Under the pieces are notes generated by a model, which did not search any database, was not told the DNA's origin, and was given only the letters and a program-made list of their open reading frames with translations. A program made the position numbers and the translations under genes. A stretch of 64,000 bases of DNA from JBBDXI01 sp040902425 (GTDB taxonomy: Bacteria > Planctomycetota > Phycisphaerae > Phycisphaerales > UBA1924), in NCBI GenBank assembly GCA_040902425.1, contig JBBDXI010000061.1, positions 54,254-118,253 on the forward strand, in the 5' to 3' direction. Positions 1-6,872 of the stretch are shown here, piece after piece; position 1 is the stretch's first letter; the number at the start of each line of letters is the position of its first letter.

Positions 1-222
1 CTCCGCATCCTCGCCCACGGCCGTCACCTCCAGCACCGTGCCCTTGGTAGCGGCGAGCATCATCATGTGCATGATGCTCTTGCCGTCCACCTCCTGGTCG
101 CCCCGCTTGACGGTGACGTCGCTCTTGAAGCTGCTGGCGAGGTCCACGAACGTCATCGCCGGCCGGGCGTGGAGGCCCAGGCGGTTGACGATCGTGACCT
201 GGATGGTGCAGCGGTCTGCCAA
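1..222 (-). CDS. ptsH: HPr family phosphocarrier protein (3' end outside window)
   Basis: Partial gene for an HPr-like phosphotransferase carrier. The visible 74 residues contain the LGLHARPA active-site motif with the phospho-accepting His at about residue 18 and the regulatory Ser region DGKSIMHMM at about residue 49. Family length is about 85-90 residues, so only the C-terminal helix is missing. The start is a TTG at 222 with a GGGAGA ribosome-binding site just upstream; no ATG fits as well. It lies directly downstream of a IIA-Ntr-type gene, so it is probably part of a regulatory phosphorelay rather than a sugar transporter; no EIIB/EIIC permease is visible. Confidence 0.9.
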   Translation of the reverse strand, partial: MADRCTIQVTIVNRLGLHARPAMTFVDLASSFKSDVTVKRGDQEVDGKSIMHMMMLAATKGTVLEVTAVGEDAE

Positions 223-275
223 GGCGAATCTCCCGGCGGGGCGCGGCCCCCGCCGTCCGCCCGCGCCCGCCCCTT

Positions 276-752
276 CTACCCGGCGAGGAGCTGGTTGTCG
301 GCCTCCTCCAGCAGGGTACGGACTTCGTCGGCGGTCTGCGCCTGCCGCAGGAACCGCCGGAACGTGTCCTTGCTGAGGTTCTTGAAGATCACCTCCATGG
401 CCTGGAGGTGCTCCTCGGGCCGGTCCTCCGGCGAGAGCAGCAGGAACACGGAGTACACCGGCTGCTTGTCGAGGGCGTTGAACTCGACCCCGCGCTCGGA
501 GAGGCCGATGGCCGCGGCCATCTGCTTCACGCTCGTGTGCTTCACGTGGGGGACGGCGACGCCGCGCCCGAAGCCGGTGGACCCGCGCCGCTCGCGCTCC
601 AGCACGGCCTTGACGAGCTCGTCGCGCAGGCGGGCGCTGGCGGTGCCGGCGGCGACCAGGGCGTCCACCAGCTCCGCGATCACGTCGTCCCGCTGCGTCC
701 CCTTGAGCCGCGGGACGATCACGTTGTCCGCCACGAGTTGCGTCATTCGCAT
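276..752 (-). CDS. PTS IIA component, nitrogen/fructose type (IIA-Ntr-like)
   Basis: A 158-residue PTS EIIA type-2 domain protein. The phosphorylated His is in the motif GVAVPHVK (His69), in the typical position of PtsN/fructose IIA. The ATG at 752 gives the standard family length; a second ATG two codons on is an alternative. The gene lies between a hibernation-factor gene upstream and HPr downstream, all on the minus strand. That order resembles the rpoN-hpf-ptsN-ptsH arrangement of proteobacteria, but no rpoN is next to it. A signalling role receiving phosphate from HPr is inferred; the substrate or target is unknown. Confidence 0.9.
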   Translation of the reverse strand: MRMTQLVADNVIVPRLKGTQRDDVIAELVDALVAAGTASARLRDELVKAVLERERRGSTGFGRGVAVPHVKHTSVKQMAAAIGLSERGVEFNALDKQPVYSVFLLLSPEDRPEEHLQAMEVIFKNLSKDTFRRFLRQAQTADEVRTLLEEADNQLLAG

Positions 753-802
753 CGGTCGTCTTCCCGCACGGGCCGCCCCCCAGCGCCCCGTGGCTTGCCG
801 GT

Positions 803-1111
803 TTACCGCTTCCCCAACTTGAGCTTCTCTTTGAAGTCCGTGAGCTGGCGCGTGCTCTTCTGCACGGCCTGGTCGATCGCCGCGTACAGGTCCTCCCCCG
901 TGGCGTGGGCCACGAAGTCCGCGTGCTTCTGGACATCGACGACCAGCTCCACGTCGAAGGCCCCCGTGTGCTGGTGGTCCTGACGGCTGAGCCGCAGGGT
1001 GATCTGCTGGACGCCGTCGAAGTACCGCGGGAGCTTGGCCGCCTTGGCCTCGGCATGCTCCCGGATGGCGTCCGTGACCTCGAGATTCCGCCCGACGACG
1101 TCGATTCGCAT
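803..1111 (-). CDS. hpf: Ribosome hibernation-promoting factor (HPF/YfiA family)
   Basis: A 102-residue short-form HPF/RaiA protein that binds the 30S subunit and inactivates ribosomes in stationary phase. It opens with MRIDVVGRNLEVTDAIREH, has the family alternation of amphipathic helices, and ends with a basic tail (DFKEKLKLGKR). The ATG at 1111 is preferred over a TTG two codons upstream. There is no long C-terminal dimerisation domain, so it is the short type. It is upstream of the IIA-Ntr and HPr genes and probably co-transcribed with them. Confidence 0.92.
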   Translation of the reverse strand: MRIDVVGRNLEVTDAIREHAEAKAAKLPRYFDGVQQITLRLSRQDHQHTGAFDVELVVDVQKHADFVAHATGEDLYAAIDQAVQKSTRQLTDFKEKLKLGKR

Positions 1112-1164
1112 GCGCAACTCCGCCCTGGCTTCCCTCGCCGCTGCCGGCCCGCGGCCCCCGCAGT

Positions 1165-2013
1165 CTACGCCCCGGCCCCGCGCCCCGTGCCCGGGAGGCC
1201 GGCGACGGGCCCGTCGTCCCCGTTCCCGACGCCGGGGGCGGCATCCGGGAGCATCCGGTCGGGGATCAGCGCCCCCCCGGTGAGCACGAAGCGGATCGCC
1301 TCATCCACGGACATGGGCACGTCGATGACCGCCGCCTCGGGCACGTTGATGGTGAACCCGGTGAACGGGGTGGGCGTGCTGGGGATGAAGATGGTCAGGA
1401 ACCGCTGGCCGGTCCGCTCGGTCATGATCCGCAGGGAGTTGCTGGTGACCAGGCCCAGGGTCCAGATGCCCGCCCGCGGGTACTCAACCATGACCACCCG
1501 CTTGAAGGCCATGGGCCGCTCGCCCATGACCAGGTCCACGAGTTGCTTCACGTGCGGGTAGACCTGCTTGAACCCCGGCAGGCGGGAGATCAGGGCCTCC
1601 GCCCGCAGGTAGGCACGGCGCCCCAGCAGGCCGCCCAGCACGACCCCCGCGAGGTAGATCAGGACGATGGCGACGATCAGGCCCGTGGCCCAGAGGTAGT
1701 AGGCATCCCAGACCTTGTGGAACTCCGCGGCCCGGATCTCCCGGTCGGCCTTGCCGGGGTGCTGCGTGCGGCGCTCGGGCGTGAGCCGGTACCAGGCGGG
1801 CTGCCGCTCGGGTTCGGCGGGCATCACCAGGGGCGAGACCTCGATCAGGCCGCGCCGGATCCCCGCGTTGATCGGCAGGGCGACGCTCTGGTAGACGAAG
1901 ACCGAGGCGGTCCACAGGATCCAGAGGGTCAGGATGGAGGGCAGGAGGATCGCCAGGCCGCGCCCGAAGAACCGCTTGAAGTCGCCGGAGAAGGTCGTGG
2001 GTTGGTCGGCCAT
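1165..2013 (-). CDS. DUF502 family integral membrane protein
   Basis: A 282-residue membrane protein of the DUF502 family. Two hydrophobic segments are visible (about residues 20-45 and 105-130). They are followed by the conserved stretch LPGFKQVYPHVKQL, and later by FTGFTINVP and DVPMSVDEAIRFVLTGG, which are diagnostic for the family. Function is unknown. The start at 2013 (MADQPTT) is chosen because the upstream extension would read through the tRNA-Ile gene. The insertion between the two membrane segments (about 60 residues, polar and Pro/Arg-rich) is longer than usual. Confidence 0.85.
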   Translation of the reverse strand: MADQPTTFSGDFKRFFGRGLAILLPSILTLWILWTASVFVYQSVALPINAGIRRGLIEVSPLVMPAEPERQPAWYRLTPERRTQHPGKADREIRAAEFHKVWDAYYLWATGLIVAIVLIYLAGVVLGGLLGRRAYLRAEALISRLPGFKQVYPHVKQLVDLVMGERPMAFKRVVMVEYPRAGIWTLGLVTSNSLRIMTERTGQRFLTIFIPSTPTPFTGFTINVPEAAVIDVPMSVDEAIRFVLTGGALIPDRMLPDAAPGVGNGDDGPVAGLPGTGRGAGA

Positions 2014-2100
2014 GGCGCGACGCGGCCGGGCGGGGGCTGGCATGGGGGTTGGGCGGGCGCTGCCGGCGGGCGCCGCACGCGACAAGAGCCCGTGGGGAAG

Positions 2101-2174
2101 TGGGCCTGACAGGACTCGAACCTGTGACCTCACCCTTATCAGGGGTGCGCTCTAGCCAGCTGAGCTACAAGCCC
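2101..2174 (-). tRNA. tRNA-Ile (anticodon GAU)
   Basis: A complete cloverleaf reads on the minus strand: acceptor GGGCTTG/CAGGCCC, D-arm, anticodon loop CTGATAA giving anticodon GAU, and T-arm CAGGTTCGAGTCCTG. The discriminator base is A at position 2101. The 3' CCA is not encoded. It lies alone between a PEP-CTERM gene and the DUF502 gene. Confidence 0.97.
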
Positions 2175-2241
2175 GGGAACGGCGGGAGGGAGTGTAAGCC
2201 CCGTCCTGTTCGCCGTCGAGTGAGGCGACTCGCGGCCCGGG

Positions 2242-2922
2242 TCAGCGCCTGCGGCGCAGGGCCAGCCCGGCTAGGCCTAGCAGGGCGAGCGCGCCGGGCG
2301 CCGGCACGATCGTGATGATGAGCGCCGGGCCCCCCACCACCGTCTTGCGGATGAGCGAGGTGGACCCCTGCTGGCTGGTGGCCTGGAGCGTGTTGGTCAG
2401 GATCAGCGTGATGTCCGTCCAGTCGGGCGGGAGGACGAGCAGGTTGCGGTTGGCGTGCCCCTCCCAGACGCCGCTGGGCGGCGAGCTGATGGGCATGGTC
2501 GGCGACATGACCAGGGACGTGGGGAGCGTGGTGGGAACGCGGATATTCACGTTGTCGGTGAGGAACATGGTCCCGGCCGCCTGGACGCTGCCGACGCCGG
2601 TGATGGCCCAGTCCCCGAACTCGTCCACCAGGATCTGGGTGATCCTGTGGCCGGCGTTCGCGACGATGCGGACCTCGAGGCGGTCGTTGATCCCGGCCGC
2701 GACACCGTTGCTGCTCGTGGCCGCGAAGTTCTGCGGGAAGAACAGGAACTGGTTCCCTACTAGGGTGGGGTTGCCGAAGTGGCCGTTGTCGCTCCCGCCC
2801 CCGCTGTAGGTGAAGAACGGGCCCGCCCCGGCGGGCTGGCTCCAGAAGACGAAGCCGTCGGCCGCGCCGGCCATCGCCAGCACGCCCGCCACCGTGATTG
2901 CCGCGCTCAGCCGAGAGGCCAT
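2242..2922 (-). CDS. Secreted PEP-CTERM-like protein
   Basis: A 226-residue exported protein of unknown function. It has an N-terminal signal peptide (about residues 1-23) and a C-terminal sorting tag: VPAPGALALLGLAGLALRRRR, i.e. a P-A-P variant of the PEP motif, a transmembrane stretch and an Arg cluster. The start at 2922 has a strong AAGGAGAG site. The body is Gly/Asn/Thr-rich and beta-rich in appearance. It is a paralogue of the next upstream gene (3012-3728): both share the F-W/N-W opening, the NQFLFFP / TQFVFFP segment, the FGDWAITG / FGDYSITG segment and KTVVGGP / KTVVGFP before the tag. It is presumably anchored or processed by an exosortase/archaeosortase-like system not present here. 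Confidence 0.8.
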   Translation of the reverse strand: MASRLSAAITVAGVLAMAGAADGFVFWSQPAGAGPFFTYSGGGSDNGHFGNPTLVGNQFLFFPQNFAATSSNGVAAGINDRLEVRIVANAGHRITQILVDEFGDWAITGVGSVQAAGTMFLTDNVNIRVPTTLPTSLVMSPTMPISSPPSGVWEGHANRNLLVLPPDWTDITLILTNTLQATSQQGSTSLIRKTVVGGPALIITIVPAPGALALLGLAGLALRRRR

Positions 2923-3011
2923 CGTGCTCTCTCCTTGGGGGTGCCGCACGAATGCACTTCGATCGGTCCGGAGGCCCCAGCGACCGGACATTCGCCGCGG
3001 ACGGACGGCGA

Positions 3012-3728
3012 TCACCGCCGGCGCCGCATCGCCACGAGCCCGCCGAGGCCGAGGAGGGCGATCATGCCGGGCTCCGGGATGATCGTCACGGCGATCGGGA
3101 AGCCGACCACCGTCTTGCCGATCTGGGCGACCCCGCCGGGGCCGGAGATGGCGATGACGTTGTTCGTGAACGAGATGTGCAGCTCGGTGAAGGGGATGCC
3201 GCCCTCGATGAGCGTGAGGTCCCGCGAGGCGAGCATCTGGAAGTTGCCGGACACCCCGCCCGTGGTGTTGACCACCGGCATGCTGCCGGGGGGCACGGGG
3301 AGCAGGGCGTCGCTGGTGATGCGCTGCGGGCCGATCAGCTCGTTGATGTCGAGCGAGCCAATCACGTTCACCGAGCCCTGGCCGGTGATCGAGTAATCGC
3401 CAAAGGTCTCGATCCGGATCTCGGTGAACTTGTACCCGGCGAACGCGGTCAGGTCGACGTCGAACCGGTCGGTCGTCGTCTGGCTGGTCCCGTTCTCGCC
3501 CTGGGCGACGTAGCCGCTCGGGAAGAAGACAAACTGCGTCCCGTTCATGAGGATCGGGCTGCCGAACAGGTTGGTGGTGCTGTTCTGGCCGTTGTCCCAG
3601 TTGAAGAACGTGCCGGTGCCGGCCGCGTTCGACCACGGAATCCCGGGCGGGGCACCCTGGCCCAGAGCCACCGAGCCCACACCCAGAATCACGCCTGCGG
3701 CGGCGGCCCACTTGAACGCGTTGGTCAT
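3012..3728 (-). CDS. Secreted PEP-CTERM protein, paralogue of the downstream gene
   Basis: A 238-residue exported protein with a signal peptide (about residues 1-24, cleavage near LGQ-GAPP). It has a classical PEP-CTERM tag: IIPEPGMIALLGLGGLV followed by AMRRRR. Start ATG 3728 is preferred over an in-frame TTG at 3749. It shares several aligned segments with the 2242-2922 protein, so the pair is a tandem duplication. No enzymatic motif is visible. Role is probably extracellular or surface; the function is unknown. Confidence 0.8.
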   Translation of the reverse strand: MTNAFKWAAAAGVILGVGSVALGQGAPPGIPWSNAAGTGTFFNWDNGQNSTTNLFGSPILMNGTQFVFFPSGYVAQGENGTSQTTTDRFDVDLTAFAGYKFTEIRIETFGDYSITGQGSVNVIGSLDINELIGPQRITSDALLPVPPGSMPVVNTTGGVSGNFQMLASRDLTLIEGGIPFTELHISFTNNVIAISGPGGVAQIGKTVVGFPIAVTIIPEPGMIALLGLGGLVAMRRRR

Positions 3729-3871
3729 GACCTTGTCTCTCTCTTTCAACGGAAGCTGGAGGTCTCTCTGTCCTACGCCCGGCGGAGAACACAGCCAGTG
3801 GCGGCGACGTTACCAGACACGTTGCCCGTTGCCAAGAGGAAAATTCGCAAAGTCGCTTGCCGGATCGCCGT

Positions 3872-5983
3872 TCAGGGCTCTGTCCGGGTCAGGATGGGGA
3901 GGGTCAGCCGCAGCTCCGCCCCCTCGGCCCCGTCGCGGGGCATGTCCAGGTCCCCGCCGAGCTCCCGCGCCAGGCCCTTGGAGAGCGCCAGGCCCAGCCC
4001 AAGCCCCGAGTGCGGCCCCTGGGAATCGCGCCGGGCCCTGTGGAACGCCCGGAAGACCCGGCGCCGCTCCGCCCGGGGGATGCCTGGGCCGTGGTCGCGG
4101 ACGCGGATTTCCACCTGCGGCCCGCGGAACGGGCGGTCGGTGACTCGGATGGACAGGTGGACCCGCCGGTCGGCCGCCTCCCGGGCGTACTTGCAGGCGT
4201 TGTCCACGAGGTTCAGGAGGATGCGTTCGACGGTCGCGGCGTCGGCCCGAACGGCCGCGGGGTCCGGGGCACCGCGCTCGACCATCAGTTCCATGCCGCA
4301 CCGGGCCGCGGACCGCTCTAGGGCGGGGAGCACCTGCGCCAGCAGGTCGTCGAGGGCCAGAACGCCGTTGCGGGGCTCCGGGCGGCCCCCGAGCCGGGCG
4401 TAGTCCAGGACGTTCTCCACGATCCCCGCGAGCCGGCCGGACTCCTTCTCCAGGGTGGCAAGGTAGTCGCGCCGGGCGGCCTCCTCCTTGACCATGCCGC
4501 CGGCGAGCATGCCGGTGTAGAGCCGGAAGGTGGTCAGGGGCGTGCGCAGCTCGTGGGTGACGGCGGAGACGAACCGGCCCCGCCGGTCGCTCAGCTCCAT
4601 CGAGGTCCGCAGGACAAAGCCGATGGCGATGATGCCCCCCAGGGCCGCGCACCATGTGATGATGAGCGTGAGGTGCGCCGCCGAGAAGAGCGGCTCGGGC
4701 GCGGGGGGCGGCGGGGGGCCGGCGATGAGCAGGACGGGGATGCTGGCGAGCATCTGGCCCGTGGGGGCGCCCTGGGACGGCGTCGCGAAGACGGGCACCA
4801 GTTCCGCCCCGGGGATGATGTCCCGGGTCATGCCCAGCAGGCGCGCGCGGAGCGCGGGCCAGTCGATCCAGATCCCCTGCTCGATCGCCTCCCCGGCGAC
4901 CCGGACGGTCCGGCGGAGGATCAGCTCGGGCTCACCGGAGCGGGGGGCCATGCGCCAGACGGGCTCCAGCGGCCCCATTTCCACCTGCGTGACATCCACG
5001 GTCGGGGGCGTCGCGGGCGCCGGCGCGGCCGTCATCGGGACCGGCGTGAGCGAGCGCATCCGGGAGGCCTCGCTGGCCGTGGCCTCGGTCGAGGCGGCCC
5101 GCTTCAGCACATCCCCGAAGGCCGCGTCGGCGGGGCGGGGCGCGCCGGGCGGCGGGTTGGTCGCGGGAGCGCTCTCGCTGAAGAACGTCTGCGGGGGCGG
5201 GGCCTCATCCTTCGCCGGACCGGTCCGCTGCGGGGCCACCTCGCCCTTGCTCCGGCGGTTCTCCGGGGGCGCGACGTTCGCGGCCGTCTGGACCGCCTCT
5301 TGCCTGAACTGGTACTCTTTTTCCGAGAGCGCCTGCGCCGGGCTGTTCGCCTCCCACTGGCTCTGCGCCCGCTGCTGCTGGACGCTCTGGACGCTCTGCT
5401 GCGGCGCCGGCACAACGAGATACGCGTTCGCTGCGAAGTCCTGGTCCTGCCGCGCCTCGCGCATCCACTGGAGGGCGCCGAGCTGCGTCTCGGGGCGGAT
5501 GAACTCGGTCAGCTCCCCCAGCCGGGCCCCGGCGAGGACGATGTACTCGCTGTCCACGTACTGGGCCTCGGCCAGGTCGCGGAGGTTGCCGGTGGGCGCC
5601 TGGGGCGAGGTGACTACCGTGTCCGGCGTCACCTGGTAGTGCAGCCGCATGTAGGGCCCGGAGGAATCCAGGAGCGGCGAGGGGACCAGCACCTCGCCGG
5701 GGGAGCAGGCCTGGAGCATGCGGGTGTAGGCCCGCTCGGCGGGGTAGAAGGCCTGGTAGTGGAAATACGGTCGGGCCGCCTCCTGGGCGAGGATGGGCGT
5801 GATCTCCGACTCCATCCGCCAGAGCGCCAGCCGGATGACCTCCTGGAATGCCGAGTATGCCCGGGCCTCGGCCTCGGCCCGCTCCAGGCGCAGGGCCTTC
5901 CACGTCACCCAGCCCAGCCCCTCCAGCACGGCGAGGGCGCAGATGGTGAAGACGACCCAGGTTGCCCAGCGGCGCGACTTCAT
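3872..5983 (-). CDS. Membrane sensor histidine kinase
   Basis: A 703-residue sensor kinase. A transmembrane helix (about 8-28) is followed by a long extracytoplasmic sensor region (about 30-430) that contains Gln- and Pro-rich low-complexity stretches. A second membrane helix (about 437-460) leads to a HisKA domain with phospho-acceptor His477 in SAVTHELRTPL. The HATPase domain shows LNLVDNACKY (N-box), RDHGPGIP (G1) and GLGLGLALSKGL (G2). Its ATG overlaps the response-regulator stop (ATGA, 5980-5983), so the two are translated together. It lacks an obvious HAMP domain. The signal is unknown; a VIT/VWA protein gene lies just upstream of the pair. Confidence 0.92.
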   Translation of the reverse strand: MKSRRWATWVVFTICALAVLEGLGWVTWKALRLERAEAEARAYSAFQEVIRLALWRMESEITPILAQEAARPYFHYQAFYPAERAYTRMLQACSPGEVLVPSPLLDSSGPYMRLHYQVTPDTVVTSPQAPTGNLRDLAEAQYVDSEYIVLAGARLGELTEFIRPETQLGALQWMREARQDQDFAANAYLVVPAPQQSVQSVQQQRAQSQWEANSPAQALSEKEYQFRQEAVQTAANVAPPENRRSKGEVAPQRTGPAKDEAPPPQTFFSESAPATNPPPGAPRPADAAFGDVLKRAASTEATASEASRMRSLTPVPMTAAPAPATPPTVDVTQVEMGPLEPVWRMAPRSGEPELILRRTVRVAGEAIEQGIWIDWPALRARLLGMTRDIIPGAELVPVFATPSQGAPTGQMLASIPVLLIAGPPPPPAPEPLFSAAHLTLIITWCAALGGIIAIGFVLRTSMELSDRRGRFVSAVTHELRTPLTTFRLYTGMLAGGMVKEEAARRDYLATLEKESGRLAGIVENVLDYARLGGRPEPRNGVLALDDLLAQVLPALERSAARCGMELMVERGAPDPAAVRADAATVERILLNLVDNACKYAREAADRRVHLSIRVTDRPFRGPQVEIRVRDHGPGIPRAERRRVFRAFHRARRDSQGPHSGLGLGLALSKGLARELGGDLDMPRDGAEGAELRLTLPILTRTEP

Positions 5984-6717
5984 GGGGCGTGCCCCGGCCC
6001 GGGGCGCGGAGGCCCCGCCTCGCCCTTGTCGGCGAGCATGTACCCCCTGCCGCGCACGGTGATGACGACGCCCGGAAGGTCCGGGTCGTCGCGCAGGAGC
6101 ATCCGGAGGCGGGCGACGGCCATGTCAACGGTACGGGTGGTCACGCCGCGGGGGTCCACGCCCCAGACGCGGGAGAGCAGCTCCTCGCGCGAGACCGCCC
6201 GCCCGGGGTGGGCGGCGAGGAACGCCAGCACGTCGGCCTCGCGCTGGGGGAGCATCTCCTTGTCGCCGCCGGGGAGCGTGACCTCGCGGCGCTCGAAGTC
6301 GATGGTGCGCCCGGCGATGGAAAGGCGCGGGATGGAGACGGGGCGCTCGGGGGAGCGGCGGAGGACGGCCTCGACGCGGGCCATGAGCTCACCCACGCTG
6401 AAGGGCTTGACCACGTAATCGTCGGCGCCCAGTTTCAGCCCCTTGACGCGGTCCTGCTCCTGGCCCCGCGCGGTGAGGAAGATGACGGGGAGCGAGGGGC
6501 GCGCCTTGCGCAGCTCCGCCAGCACCTCCAGCCCGTCCATCTTCGGCATGAGGATGTCGAGCAGGACGAGGTCCACGCCGTCGGCCAGCGCGGCGTCGAG
6601 CCCGGCCCGCCCGTCCGCGGCCTCGCGCACGTGGTAGCCGCCGAAGCGCAGGGCATCGACCAGGCCGCGACGGATCGCGTCGTCGTCCTCGACTACCAGC
6701 AGGTTGCCGCGCGGCAC
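5980..6717 (-). CDS. OmpR/PhoB-type response regulator
   Basis: A 245-residue DNA-binding response regulator. The receiver domain has the acidic pocket VVEDDD, phospho-acceptor Asp at about residue 54 (LLDILMPKMDG) and the Lys in YVVKPF. The C-terminal winged helix includes GVTTRTVDMAVARLR and TVRGRGYML. I place the start at GTG 6717, because AGGAGT sits six to seven bases upstream and the resulting N-terminus (MPRGNLLVVEDDD) is canonical. The ATG at 6738 lies inside the arm of a palindromic repeat (6731-6847) and has no binding site. Its stop overlaps the start of the cognate kinase by four bases. Confidence 0.92.
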   Translation of the reverse strand: MPRGNLLVVEDDDAIRRGLVDALRFGGYHVREAADGRAGLDAALADGVDLVLLDILMPKMDGLEVLAELRKARPSLPVIFLTARGQEQDRVKGLKLGADDYVVKPFSVGELMARVEAVLRRSPERPVSIPRLSIAGRTIDFERREVTLPGGDKEMLPQREADVLAFLAAHPGRAVSREELLSRVWGVDPRGVTTRTVDMAVARLRMLLRDDPDLPGVVITVRGRGYMLADKGEAGPPRPGPGHAP

Positions 6718-6730
6718 GGGGGGACTCCTG

Positions 6731-6847
6731 GGTGGCATGGGCAACGTCTTCGTTGCCCGTGCTCTTCACAGCCTCTATCGGGCCGGGGTGGGGGCGGTGC
6801 TGTGGCAAACGGCACGGGCAAGCCCAGAGCGGCTTGCCCATGCCACC
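6731..6847. repeat. Compound palindromic repeat with 14-bp outer arms and two inner hairpins
   Basis: The outer arms GGTGGCATGGGCAA (6731-6744) and TTGCCCATGCCACC (6834-6847) are exact inverted repeats. Inside are two more perfect stems: GGGCAACG/CGTTGCCC with a TCTT loop (6739-6758), and GGGCAAGCC/GGCTTGCCC (6816-6839). The inner stems overlap the outer arms, so alternative foldings are possible. The element fills the spacer between the VIT/VWA gene and the response-regulator gene. It could act as an RNA structure, terminator/attenuator or mobile repeat; the class resembles the other hairpin repeats in this window. Confidence 0.85.
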
Positions 6848-6872
6848 CGTGCAGGTCCTCGGTTCCCGCCGG

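Noticed and set aside
6736..6738. ATG as start of the response regulator
   Set aside because: It lies in the arm of a palindromic repeat with no ribosome-binding site; GTG 6717 has AGGAGT and gives the family N-terminus.
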